NCBI GenBank assembly: GCA_016870235.1
Contig: VGCB01000071.1
Coordinates: 1 to 9,014 of the forward strand
Length of the DNA: 9,014 nucleotides
Direction of reading: 5' to 3'
From: Actinomycetota bacterium
GTDB lineage: Bacteria > Actinomycetota > Thermoleophilia > Gaiellales > Gaiellaceae
In this document: positions 1 to 6,286 of the stretch, piece by piece
Layout of the letters: each line of letters opens with the position of its first letter
How positions within the stretch are numbered: the stretch's first letter is position 1
Notes under the pieces: generated by a model
Told to the model about the DNA's origin: nothing
Database searches by the model: none
What the model saw: the letters and a program-made list of their open reading frames with translations, nothing else
Made by a program: the position numbers and the translations under genes

Positions 1-286
1 GGTTGAAGGTCTTCGTCTGGATCACGAGGCGGTCGCGCACCTCCGGCCCCTTGGTCGCGAGCCACTTGCCGATCCACGTCTCGCTGCGGCCGCCCCCGTA
101 GGCGTCGGCCGTGTCGAAGGTCGTGATCCCGAGCTCCCACGCGCGATCCATGAGCGCGACGGCCGTCTCGCGCGGCGTGCCACGGTCGAAGAAGGCGGGT
201 GCCGAGCCGACCCCTCCGAAGTTGCCACAGCCGAGAACGATGCGCGTGACTGCGACGTCGCTCCGTCCGAGGCGGGAGGCCAGCAT
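1..286 (-). CDS. Aldo/keto reductase, N-terminal 95 residues (cut by the left edge)
   Basis: This is the first third of a probable NAD(P)H-dependent aldo/keto reductase, a cytoplasmic TIM-barrel enzyme that interconverts carbonyls and alcohols. Reading from the ATG at 286, residues 16-25 (IVLGCGNFGG) form the first strand and loop. The FDTADAYGGGRSE stretch at 57-69 supplies the catalytic Asp58 and Tyr63, and TKT at 91-93 supplies the catalytic Lys92. The catalytic His would lie beyond the edge. The ATG is 9 bp after the stop of the upstream MFS gene on the same strand. No Shine-Dalgarno sequence sits at normal distance (a GAGGTG lies about 18 nt upstream), so translation may depend on coupling to the transporter gene. 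The family is clear from the active-site pattern, but the substrate cannot be told. The shared operon suggests, without proving, that it acts on a compound handled by the neighbouring transporter. Confidence 0.9.
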   Translation of the reverse strand, partial: MLASRLGRSDVAVTRIVLGCGNFGGVGSAPAFFDRGTPRETAVALMDRAWELGITTFDTADAYGGGRSETWIGKWLATKGPEVRDRLVIQTKTFN

Positions 287-295
287 GGGCCGATT

Positions 296-1483
296 CTACG
301 GAGGCACCTCAGCCGCCGCGACGACGCCGCCACCCTGCCCCGTCCGCATCCGCCGGAGCGGGATCAAAGCGGCAGCGACGATCGCCGCGCCGACCGCGAA
401 CGTCCACTGGTAGCCGACGACGGCGGCGATCGCGCCGAGCGAGATGGCCCCGACCGCGACGCCGAAGCTCGCCGAGGCCGTGAAGAGGCCGACGGCCGAG
501 CTCCGCTCCTCGTCGGCCGTGCGCCCGATCACGAGCATCATCAGGGCCGGGTAGAGCAGGCTGTGCCCGGCGAAGAAGAGCGCCGTGCCGGCGTAGAGAC
601 CCGCCGGGTCGCGCCAGAGGGCGACGACGACGAGCCCTGCGGCGCAGCCGACGAGCCCGAGCGTGCCGCCGCGCCTCGGCCCGAGGCGGTCGGGCAGCTT
701 CCGGCCGAGCCCGCGAATCGAGAGCACGACGATCGCGTTGACGGCGAAGACGAGCCCGGCGCCCTCCATCCCGAGCTCGCGCGCGTAGAGGGGGACGAAA
801 GCGATCAGCCCGATCCAACCCATGATCTCCATCACCTGCACGACGGCGGGCGCAAGGGCTCCGCGCCCCCGCAGGCCCCGACCGGCCGGCGCCGGTACCG
901 CGGCCGGGCGCGTCTCCGGGACGAACCGGGCGAGGAGGCCGCCAGCCACGGAGAGCGCGCCGGCCGTGAGGAACACCGTGTCGAAGTGCGTGTCGCGGAG
1001 GATGAGCTCGCCGAGCGGCGGCCCCACCGCCATTCCCGTCCAGACGTAGAGCGAGAAGAGGCTGACCGCCTCGCCGCGGCGCTCGTCGGGCGCGAGGTCG
1101 TTGACGACGGTGGCCGGCGCCAGGTACATCGCCCCTTCGCCGATCCCGGCGAGCGCCCGGATCGCGATCAGGAGGCCGAGCGACTCGGCGAGCGAGAAGG
1201 CGGAGATGCAGACGCCGAAGACGATCGGGCCGGCGACGAGGATGAGCCTGCGGCCGCGACGGTCGGCGTAGCGTCCGAGGAAGGGCTGGAGCAGGATCGC
1301 CGCCGGCGTCGTCGCGGCGACGAGGAGCCCGACCCCCACCTTTCCCGCCTCGAGCTGCCCGTCGGCGAACACCGGGAGGGTCGGGATCAGCATCCCCGAC
1401 GCCGTCACGCTGCAGAGAGCCGAGATCCAGACGAGGACGAAGGGTCGCGTGACGAGCGCCGGGCGGTCCACGCGGCGAGTCAA
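296..1483 (-). CDS. MFS transporter, 12-helix type
   Basis: This is a 395-residue major facilitator superfamily permease of the inner membrane, probably a proton-coupled exporter of small molecules. About twelve hydrophobic segments are visible. The first is at about 14-38, and a cytoplasmic loop at about 190-210 (ETRPAAVPAPAGRG) divides the two six-helix halves. Signature motif A lies between helices 2 and 3 (GRYADRRGRR, 70-79), with a degenerate copy in the second half (GRKLPDRLGPRR, 260-271). The length is normal for 12-helix MFS proteins. The start is uncertain: the longest frame opens at a TTG (1483), and a GTG four codons in (1471) is equally possible. Neither has a good Shine-Dalgarno sequence, and no other usable start was seen in frame just upstream. 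It lies 90 bp after the DHA2 transporter gene and 9 bp before the aldo/keto reductase, all on one strand. The substrate is unknown; drug or metabolite efflux is the usual guess for this group. Confidence 0.9.
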   Translation of the reverse strand: MTRRVDRPALVTRPFVLVWISALCSVTASGMLIPTLPVFADGQLEAGKVGVGLLVAATTPAAILLQPFLGRYADRRGRRLILVAGPIVFGVCISAFSLAESLGLLIAIRALAGIGEGAMYLAPATVVNDLAPDERRGEAVSLFSLYVWTGMAVGPPLGELILRDTHFDTVFLTAGALSVAGGLLARFVPETRPAAVPAPAGRGLRGRGALAPAVVQVMEIMGWIGLIAFVPLYARELGMEGAGLVFAVNAIVVLSIRGLGRKLPDRLGPRRGGTLGLVGCAAGLVVVALWRDPAGLYAGTALFFAGHSLLYPALMMLVIGRTADEERSSAVGLFTASASFGVAVGAISLGAIAAVVGYQWTFAVGAAIVAAALIPLRRMRTGQGGGVVAAAEVPP

Positions 1484-1500
1484 CCAGACGGTGCCGCCGG

Positions 1501-1527
1501 CCGGGCCCGGAACCGTCCCGGGCCCGG
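1501..1527 (-). terminator. GC-only inverted repeat between the two MFS genes
   Basis: Two identical 10-bp arms, CCGGGCCCGG at 1501-1510 and 1518-1527, flank a 7-nt spacer. Each arm is itself a palindrome, so the arms are both direct and inverted repeats and can fold into one 10-bp hairpin. The element lies between the stop of the DHA2 transporter (1574) and the start of the next MFS gene (1483). It has no T-run on either side, so a classic intrinsic terminator is not shown. It may stop or reduce read-through, shield an mRNA end, or bind a protein. The hairpin is seen directly; its function is inferred. Confidence 0.4.
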
Positions 1528-1573
1528 CGAACGGACACCTCTCATCTCCTCGCGCCGGTTGCGGTGCCGGCGC

Positions 1574-3058
1574 CTACCCCGATCTGCTCTCCGTGGCCGG
1601 CTCGGTCGCCTGGGCCGTGCCGGCGTCGACGTGGCGCTTGCGCAGGAGCGCGAGGAAGAGCAGGCCGCCGGCCGCGACGAGGATCGCCGCCCCGGCGAAG
1701 GCGCCCTTGAACCCGTGGACGAGCGCCGAGAGCTGCTCCCCGGTCGACGGGTCGGCGCCCGCGCCCGCGAGCCGATCGTCGATCCGCGAGGCCGACACGG
1801 TCGAGAGCGCCGCGAGCCCGATCGCCCCACCGACCTGCTGGGAGGTGTTGAAGAGCCCGGAGACGAGTCCGGCGTCCTCGTTCGGCAGCCCGCCGGTCCC
1901 GATCAGCGTCAGCGGGACGAACGTGAGCCCCATCGCGATCGAGGTGACGAGGATGCTGGGAAGGAGGTCGGCCGCATACGAGCTGTCGACGTCGAGCCGC
2001 ACGAGCCAGAACATGCCGAGCACGGAGAACGCGGCACCGATCAGCGTCACCGTCCGCGTCCCGCGCTGCCGGATCAGCGTCTGCGCGAGCCCGGCGCCGA
2101 TCACGATCCCGACCGGGAACGGCACGAACGCGACCCCGGTCTTCAGCGCCGAGTAGCCGAGCACGCGCTGCATGTAGAGCGTGTTGAAGAAGAACATCGC
2201 GAAGAGGCCGGCCATGATCGCGACCATCGTCAGGTTCGCCGCTCGCAGGGTCGGCACGGAGAAGATGTCGAGCCGGACGAGCGGCGCCTTGGCTCGTCGC
2301 TCGATCAGGACGAACGCCGCCAGGAGCGCGACCGCGCCGACGAAGCCCACGATCGTCTGCCAGGAGCCCCAGCCGACCGACGACGTGCGCACGATCGCGA
2401 AGACGAGGACGATCAGGCCGGCCGTGACGCTGATGGCGCCGCCGATGTCGAAGCTCCGCTCCTTGGTCTCGGCCTTCGACTCCGGCACGAGCCGCGCCGA
2501 GAGGACGAACGCGATCACGCCGATCGGCAGGTTGACGAAGAAGATCCATGGCCACGAGAACCAGTCGGTGAGCGCGCCGCCGAGCACGAGCCCGACCGCG
2601 CCGCCGCCTGCCGCGATCGCGCTCCAGCCCCCGAGCGCCTTCGTGCGGTCGCGCTCGCTCTCGAAGCTCGTGTTCAGGATCGAGAGCGCGGCCGGGGAGA
2701 CGAGCGCGCCCCCGAGCCCCTGGAGACCGCGGCTGACGATCAGCATCTCCGAGCTCGTCGCCAGCCCGTTGAGGAGGGAGGCGACCGTGAAGATGACGAC
2801 GCCGGCGAGGAAGACCCGCTTGCGCCCGATCAGATCTCCGGCCCGGCCGCCGAGGAGGAGGAAGCCGCCGAACACGAGCGTGTACGCGTTCACGATCCAC
2901 TGCAGGTCGGCCTCGCTCATCTCGAGATCGCTCTGGATCGACGGCAGCGCCACGTTGACGACGGTCGCGTCGAGGACGACCATGAACTGCGCGATGCAGA
3001 CGAGGACGAGGACGAGCCAGGGACTGACGTGACGGGCGTCGACGTGCCGAGCGGTCAA
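1574..3058 (-). CDS. DHA2-family (EmrB/QacA) MFS drug-efflux transporter, 14 helices
   Basis: This is a 494-residue inner-membrane proton antiporter of the drug:H+ antiporter-2 family. Members usually export drugs, dyes or secondary metabolites. Helix 1 carries the DHA2 motif LDATVVNVALPS (29-40). Motif A follows helix 2 (GRAGDLIGRKR, 71-81). Helix 5 carries the motif C region (GGGAVGLVLGG, 151-161), in which the usual Pro is replaced by Leu, a change I recall as common in actinobacterial members. About fourteen hydrophobic segments can be counted, the last at about 453-472, followed by a short polar tail. The start is a TTG at 3058. It is preferred because GGAGG lies 6 nt upstream and the protein then begins just before helix 1. 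No TetR- or MarR-like regulator is present in the window. The gene lies 219 bp downstream of the reductase gene, so it may have its own promoter. The family call is secure; the substrate is unknown. Confidence 0.95.
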   Translation of the reverse strand: MTARHVDARHVSPWLVLVLVCIAQFMVVLDATVVNVALPSIQSDLEMSEADLQWIVNAYTLVFGGFLLLGGRAGDLIGRKRVFLAGVVIFTVASLLNGLATSSEMLIVSRGLQGLGGALVSPAALSILNTSFESERDRTKALGGWSAIAAGGGAVGLVLGGALTDWFSWPWIFFVNLPIGVIAFVLSARLVPESKAETKERSFDIGGAISVTAGLIVLVFAIVRTSSVGWGSWQTIVGFVGAVALLAAFVLIERRAKAPLVRLDIFSVPTLRAANLTMVAIMAGLFAMFFFNTLYMQRVLGYSALKTGVAFVPFPVGIVIGAGLAQTLIRQRGTRTVTLIGAAFSVLGMFWLVRLDVDSSYAADLLPSILVTSIAMGLTFVPLTLIGTGGLPNEDAGLVSGLFNTSQQVGGAIGLAALSTVSASRIDDRLAGAGADPSTGEQLSALVHGFKGAFAGAAILVAAGGLLFLALLRKRHVDAGTAQATEPATESRSG

Positions 3059-3064
3059 TAGAGG

Positions 3065-3069
3065 CCTCC
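3065..3069 (-). promoter_or_regulatory. Shine-Dalgarno GGAGG that decides the TTG start of the DHA2 transporter
   Basis: On the minus strand GGAGG is followed by the 6-nt spacer CCTCTA and then TTG at 3058-3056. This is the best ribosome binding site in the window and supports the non-ATG start. A nearby ATG at 3071 is in another frame and opens only a shadow reading frame. Confidence 0.75.
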
Positions 3070-3114
3070 ATGGTTGGGCGGGCGCAAACCTTGCCGGAAT
3101 TCCTTCGTGTAGCG

Positions 3115-3149
3115 CTGGATCAGGAGTCCAGGGGTCGATCTGGGCCCAG
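3115..3149. repeat. Two small palindromes upstream of the DHA2 transporter
   Basis: An inverted repeat CTGGA (3115-3119) / TCCAG (3127-3131) with a 7-nt spacer is followed by the perfect 10-bp palindrome CTGGGCCCAG (3140-3149). They lie 57-91 bp upstream of the transporter start, where an operator for a dimeric repressor could sit. No consensus promoter was recognised beside them, so a regulatory role is only possible. Confidence 0.3.
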
Positions 3150-3174
3150 CGCCGCCGCCGTCGATCGACTGCTG

Positions 3175-3195
3175 CCCGCGAAAAGCGCTCGCGGG
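3175..3195 (-). terminator. Small hairpin downstream of the reductase gene
   Basis: CCCGCGA (3175-3181) and TCGCGGG (3189-3195) can pair as a 7-bp stem with a 7-nt loop, about 83-103 nt after the reductase stop on the minus strand. The loop contains a short T-run on that strand, but no T-tract follows the stem. It may end the reductase transcript; the evidence is structural only. Confidence 0.3.
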
Positions 3196-3214
3196 GCGCG
3201 GGGAACCCTTGGCG

Positions 3215-3237
3215 AACACATCCTTCACGCGTGTGTT
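3215..3237. repeat. Inverted repeat AACACA-N11-TGTGTT
   Basis: AACACA at 3215-3220 and TGTGTT at 3232-3237 form a 23-bp dyad in an otherwise GC-rich spacer, about 160-180 bp upstream of the DHA2 transporter and about 40-60 bp after the reductase stop. The AT-richer half-sites suit a helix-turn-helix dimer operator, but the site could equally be part of a terminator region or chance. Confidence 0.25.
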
Positions 3238-3277
3238 GTGCTCACGACGGCCCACCCTCGACGCCGCCCACGGCTGG

Positions 3278-3853
3278 CTAGGGGGCGTGCCGAAGCAAGC
3301 TCGGCGTGCGGTCGCGCGTCCAGTGGACGTCCACGGTGTCGCCGCCCGTGTGGCCGGCCGCGAGGACGCGGAAGCGCCGTTCCGGTAGATCGGTTGCGTC
3401 GAACAGCGCTGCGCCGGCGCCAACCACGGTCGGGGCGATCGTGACGATCACGTCGTCGACGCGGTCGAGGGCGAGCGCCTGCGCAGCGACGGCGCCGCCG
3501 CCGGCAAGCCAGACGTGGGCGTGACCGGCTGCCTCGATCGCCGCGAACGCCGCGGAGAGGTCTCCCTCGACCCGCGAAAGCGGCGCGCGCGTCGCCCCGA
3601 CGCGCTCCCCGAGCGTCGGATCGTGGGAGACGAGCCAGGTCGGCAGGTCGTCGTGCGGCCAGCCATGGCCGCCGTCGAGCAGCCAGCGCAACGTCGTGGC
3701 ACCGACGACGACCGCGTCGACCGTGGCGATGAAGTCGTCGAACGGGGCCGGCGAGACGTGGCCCTCGCCGATCGTGTCGAGAAAGCCGAGGCCGTTCGCC
3801 GCGTCCGCGATCCGCCCGTCCATCGACATCGCCGTGTACCACGTGACACGCAC
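3278..3853 (-). CDS. RibD C-terminal/dihydrofolate-reductase-like family reductase
   Basis: This is a 191-residue cytoplasmic protein with the fold shared by dihydrofolate reductase and the RibD reductase domain, an NADPH-binding alpha/beta fold. The family's N-terminal strand and loop are seen as YTAMSMDGRIA (6-16). VDAVVVGATTL (45-55) matches the conserved cofactor-side strand. VWLAGGGAVAAQAL (114-127) is the glycine-rich nucleotide-binding turn, and PTVVGAGAALF (141-151) is the typical late motif. The length is normal for stand-alone members such as the uncharacterised YwjB/YyaP type. No deaminase domain is attached and no riboflavin genes are nearby, so it is more likely an orphan reductase than a riboflavin enzyme. 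The GTG start at 3853 is chosen because later ATGs (residues 9 and 11) would cut the first strand. A TACACT hexamer ends 6 nt before it, which suggests a leaderless transcript. The substrate is unknown. Confidence 0.85.
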   Translation of the reverse strand: MRVTWYTAMSMDGRIADAANGLGFLDTIGEGHVSPAPFDDFIATVDAVVVGATTLRWLLDGGHGWPHDDLPTWLVSHDPTLGERVGATRAPLSRVEGDLSAAFAAIEAAGHAHVWLAGGGAVAAQALALDRVDDVIVTIAPTVVGAGAALFDATDLPERRFRVLAAGHTGGDTVDVHWTRDRTPSLLRHAP

Positions 3854-3859
3854 GCAGCG

Positions 3860-3865
3860 AGTGTA
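3860..3865 (-). promoter_or_regulatory. Possible -10 element of a leaderless reductase transcript
   Basis: TACACT on the minus strand matches the TANNNT form of a -10 box. The 6-nt spacer CGCTGC then leads to the GTG start at 3853, which places the expected transcription start on or next to the start codon. There is no Shine-Dalgarno sequence, which agrees with leaderless translation, common in Actinobacteria. No clear -35 box was found 16-18 nt upstream. Confidence 0.4.
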
Positions 3866-3887
3866 TGCACCGTGGCTCGGCCCTCCT

Positions 3888-3907
3888 GATCGCGCCGAAC
3901 GGCGATC
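3888..3907. repeat. GATCGC-N8-GCGATC dyad in the divergent spacer
   Basis: The 237 bp between the divergent starts (3854-4090) contain no gene I can support. The one clear structure is this 20-bp dyad, with 6-bp arms at 3888-3893 and 3902-3907, about 35-55 bp upstream of the reductase start. It overlaps where a -35 region would fall, so an operator is possible. GATCGC words are frequent in this genome's coding DNA, so chance is a real alternative. Confidence 0.3.
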
Positions 3908-4090
3908 GCGACACCACGGTGCTGGCGGTCGCTCTTCCGCCGTCGGCGCGTTCGCCTAGTTCCGCCGAGCCTACCGGCGCGCCCCCCTCGATCGAGTGAG
4001 CCGAAACGGGTCACGACGTACGCCGTTCGGGGGTCGCGCTCACTCTGGTAGGGGATCGCCCCCAGGGCCGTCTCTGGCGACGATGAGACC

Positions 4091-5386
4091 GTGGTCAGCC
4101 GCACCTGGTACCGATGCATCTCCCGCGCGCGCGGCGACGGCTCGACGCGTGCGCCGACCGATCCCCGGAACGGGACGAACGTCGCCGTCGCGATGCCGCT
4201 CGCCGCGATGGTCGCAGCCGGGGCGTCCGCGGAGGTAGCGGGCGGCGGGCTCGGCGCGCTCGGGCCCGCGGCGACACTGGTGCTCGCGGTGGTCGTCGCC
4301 GTGCTGGGCCGGTTCCCGCTCGTGCTGGGGCCGCGGACGATGTACGCGCTCGACACTCCGATGGTGCTCCTGGCCGGGCTTCTCGGCGGGCCGCTCGCCG
4401 GCGCGGTCGTCGGTGCCGGCAGCGGCATCGGCGATGTCGGCGGTGTCTGGCGGCGGCGATCCGCCTACACGGGCATCAGCGCGCTCCAGGGGATCGTGGC
4501 CGGGCACGCCGGCATCGCGTGGAGCGACGGGCGCCTCGGCCTTGTCAGCGCGGCGATCGTCGGCGCCGCGGGCATGCTCGTGATCGGTGCGGCCGGGCTC
4601 GCGCTCGTCCAGCTCGACCGCCGCAGCTTCTTGCTGTCGCGGCTCGTGTGGTCGGCGTCGACCGACGTCGCGGGCCTGGGCTTGGGGCTGTCCGGGGTGA
4701 TGCTGATGGCCGTCGCCTACGGCAGCCGGCCGCTGCTCGTCGTCGCGACCGCCGGCTCGCTCGCGGGTGCCGCCGTCGTCTTCTCACGGCTCGGCGAGCA
4801 GCGCGAGGCGGCCGCGGCGGAGCGGCACGAGGCCGTGCTGCGCGACTGGCTGACCGGGGCTGCGAGCCGCGCAACGTTCGAGCTCGAGCTGGAGCGCACA
4901 CGCGAGTCGGTGCTGCGCGGAGCGCACCCGGCCGGGCTCCTGATCCTCGACGCCGACCACTTCAAGACCGTCAACGACACGTTCGGCCATCAGACCGGCG
5001 ACGCCGTGCTCTGCGAGCTCGTCCGGCGACTCCAGGTTGTCGCGCGGGCAATCGACGTCGTCGCCCGCTGGGGTGGCGAGGAGTTCTGCGTGCTCGTGCC
5101 CGGCATCGCCACCGTGGAGGACCTCGCCGCCTTCGCCGAGCGGGTTCGGGCGGCGGTCGCCGACGCGCCGTTCACTCCGGACGGCATCGACGAGCCGATC
5201 GCGATGACGATCTCGATCGGCGGGACGCTGCTCGACGGCGCTCTCCCCGCGTCGGAGGTGTTCGAGCACGCCGACCGGGCGCTCTACCGGGCAAAGCTCG
5301 ACCGGAACGTCGCCTGCATCCTTCCCCTGCCCGCGAGCGGCGGCCCGGCCGCTGGCGCGCGGCAGACCGCGGGCGCCCGGGCCTGA
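4091..5386 (+). CDS. Membrane-anchored diguanylate cyclase (GGDEF domain)
   Basis: The protein should condense two GTP into cyclic di-GMP. Residues about 55-235 form a hydrophobic region of roughly five or six membrane helices of no type I recognise, probably the sensor. A short charged linker (SRLGEQREAAAAERHEA, 232-248) leads into a complete GGDEF domain at about 250-412. Visible marks are DWLTG (252-256), DADHFKTVNDTFGH (287-300) with metal-binding Asp287, and the active-site signature GGEEF (328-332). An RxxD inhibitory site (319-322) lies exactly five residues before the signature, so product feedback inhibition is expected. There is no EAL or HD-GYP domain. The start is uncertain: GTG 4091 is the first possible after an in-frame stop at 4049-4051, while ATG 4193 (residue 35) or ATG 4208 would remove an Arg-rich, non-hydrophobic leader. 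None has a clear Shine-Dalgarno sequence. It is divergent from the reductase and convergent with the SWIM gene. Confidence 0.93.
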   Translation: MVSRTWYRCISRARGDGSTRAPTDPRNGTNVAVAMPLAAMVAAGASAEVAGGGLGALGPAATLVLAVVVAVLGRFPLVLGPRTMYALDTPMVLLAGLLGGPLAGAVVGAGSGIGDVGGVWRRRSAYTGISALQGIVAGHAGIAWSDGRLGLVSAAIVGAAGMLVIGAAGLALVQLDRRSFLLSRLVWSASTDVAGLGLGLSGVMLMAVAYGSRPLLVVATAGSLAGAAVVFSRLGEQREAAAAERHEAVLRDWLTGAASRATFELELERTRESVLRGAHPAGLLILDADHFKTVNDTFGHQTGDAVLCELVRRLQVVARAIDVVARWGGEEFCVLVPGIATVEDLAAFAERVRAAVADAPFTPDGIDEPIAMTISIGGTLLDGALPASEVFEHADRALYRAKLDRNVACILPLPASGGPAAGARQTAGARA

Positions 5387-5395
5387 GCCTCGTGC

Positions 5396-5439
5396 GGCGT
5401 CTCACAACGAAAGACCGGAGACGATCGTTGTGAGACGCC
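5396..5439 (+). terminator. Perfect 15-bp hairpin after the diguanylate cyclase gene
   Basis: GGCGTCTCACAACGA (5396-5410) and its exact complement TCGTTGTGAGACGCC (5425-5439) flank a 14-nt loop, starting 9 nt after the cyclase stop. The stem is the strongest in the window. It lacks a T-run, as is common for GC-rich actinobacterial terminators. Its place between convergent genes supports transcription termination. Half of the stem unit recurs in the next hairpin, so it may also belong to a dispersed repeat family. Confidence 0.65.
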
Positions 5440-5462
5440 CGACGCCCATGCCCATTCTGGGT

Positions 5463-5516
5463 GTGCGGCGTCCCGAACCGGCACGGATTCCCGTCAAACG
5501 TCTCGAGACGCCGCAC
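5463..5516 (-). terminator. Second hairpin sharing the GGCGTC unit, after the SWIM gene
   Basis: GTGCGGCGTC (5463-5472) pairs with GACGCCGCAC (5507-5516) around a 34-nt loop, and the stem begins about 20 nt after the SWIM gene stop on the minus strand. A 12-bp palindrome CGTCTCGAGACG (5499-5510) overlaps its left-transcribed arm. The 12-nt word GTGCGGCGTCTC at 5392-5403 is the exact complement of 5505-5516, so the two hairpins of this junction can also pair with each other. It is read as the SWIM-side half of a bidirectional terminator. Confidence 0.5.
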
Positions 5517-5536
5517 CAGCCTCGATTTCCGCACGG

Positions 5537-6286
5537 CTAGGCGCCGCGCGCGAAGGCGGCGTATGCGCGCTCGAGCGCGCCGGCCAGGTCCTCGCCGCCC
5601 ACGCGGATCCCGCTCTGGCCGAGCCGCTTGACGACCGCGCCGACCGGCAGCGGCCGCGCCGGCCCCACGTCGGGGATGCGGCCGGCCACCCACGCGTCGT
5701 CGCCGAACGGCTCCGGCTCCGGCTCGGCCGCCGGCGGCGGCTGCGTTCCCGCCTCGGGATCGCACCCGCGCCAGCGGAGGAGGAGGACGGCGTCGCCGTC
5801 GACGAGGTGCGCCAGCGCGTACGCGAGGGCGGCGACGTGGGGGCAGAGGTGACCGTGGCGATCCCAGTCGTCGCACGCGCAGCGGCGGTTGAGGTCGCGG
5901 GCGGGCGGCACGAGCGGCTCGCCCCAGTCGACGGTCATCGTGTGCTCGAGGTTGACGGCGCGAGACCGGCTCTCGAGCGCCTGCGTCACGAGCGCCCGCC
6001 CCGCCGTCGACCCCGTCACCGCCGCCCAGACGCGCGGTGGAACGGGCTGCGCCCGGAGCTCGACCGGGTACTCGCGATCTCCCTCGATCACGACCCCGGC
6101 GACGACCCCGGCCGAGACGGTGACGTCGCACACCGCCCCCTCGCGGGCGAGCCGGCGGCCCCGCTCGGCGAGCTCGGCGCCCTCGTCGACGACGGCGGCG
6201 GCGACGAGCAGGCGTGCGAATGCGCCCTCGGCGATGCGCGCCCGCGTCGCGTCGACGACGACCCGCTCCCGGTGCTGCTCTGTCAC
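5537..6286 (-). CDS. SWIM zinc-finger protein, partner of the SNF2 ATPase
   Basis: This 249-residue cytoplasmic protein has one recognisable domain, a SWIM zinc finger of the CxCx(n)CxH type. Its ligands are Cys136, Cys138, Cys148 and His150 (CACDDWDRHGHLCPH), with n=9 between the second and third Cys. SWIM fingers are thought to bind DNA or proteins. The N-terminal part (1-120) is mixed alpha/beta with no family I recognise. A Pro/Glu-rich linker (183-193) precedes a C-terminal segment of about 50 residues that looks helical. The GTG start at 6286 overlaps the TGA of the helicase gene (GTGA), and a GAGG lies 7 nt upstream inside that gene. The reading frame stays open far upstream, but that part is a shadow of the helicase. 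Helicase-SWIM pairs of this layout are known in Actinobacteria, so a joint role in nucleic acid remodelling or repair is likely but not shown here. Confidence 0.9.
   Translation of the reverse strand: MTEQHRERVVVDATRARIAEGAFARLLVAAAVVDEGAELAERGRRLAREGAVCDVTVSAGVVAGVVIEGDREYPVELRAQPVPPRVWAAVTGSTAGRALVTQALESRSRAVNLEHTMTVDWGEPLVPPARDLNRRCACDDWDRHGHLCPHVAALAYALAHLVDGDAVLLLRWRGCDPEAGTQPPPAAEPEPEPFGDDAWVAGRIPDVGPARPLPVGAVVKRLGQSGIRVGGEDLAGALERAYAAFARGA
6283..6286 (-). promoter_or_regulatory. GTGA stop-start overlap coupling helicase and SWIM genes
   Basis: The helicase stop TGA (6285-6283) and the SWIM start GTG (6286-6284) share two bases in a GTGA overlap. GAGG at 6297-6294 gives a ribosome binding site 7 nt before the GTG. 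Such overlaps usually mean reinitiation by the same ribosome and matched protein amounts. Confidence 0.75.

Noticed and set aside
563..3061. An 832-codon open frame on the plus strand opposite both MFS genes.
   Set aside because: Its product is a run of Arg, Glu, Asp and Pro with no domain. It spans two clear minus-strand genes and their spacer. Long antisense frames are expected where third codon positions are nearly all G or C.
1542..3071. A 509-codon minus-strand frame starting at an ATG just after the GGAGG region.
   Set aside because: The product is low-complexity and Arg-rich. The overlapping frame from TTG 3058 gives a textbook DHA2 transporter with a well-placed GGAGG.
3954..4090. 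Possible cyclic di-GMP riboswitch ahead of the diguanylate cyclase gene.
   Set aside because: GGGTCACG near 4008 recalls the start of a GEMM element, but the rest of its conserved core and paired stems could not be found.
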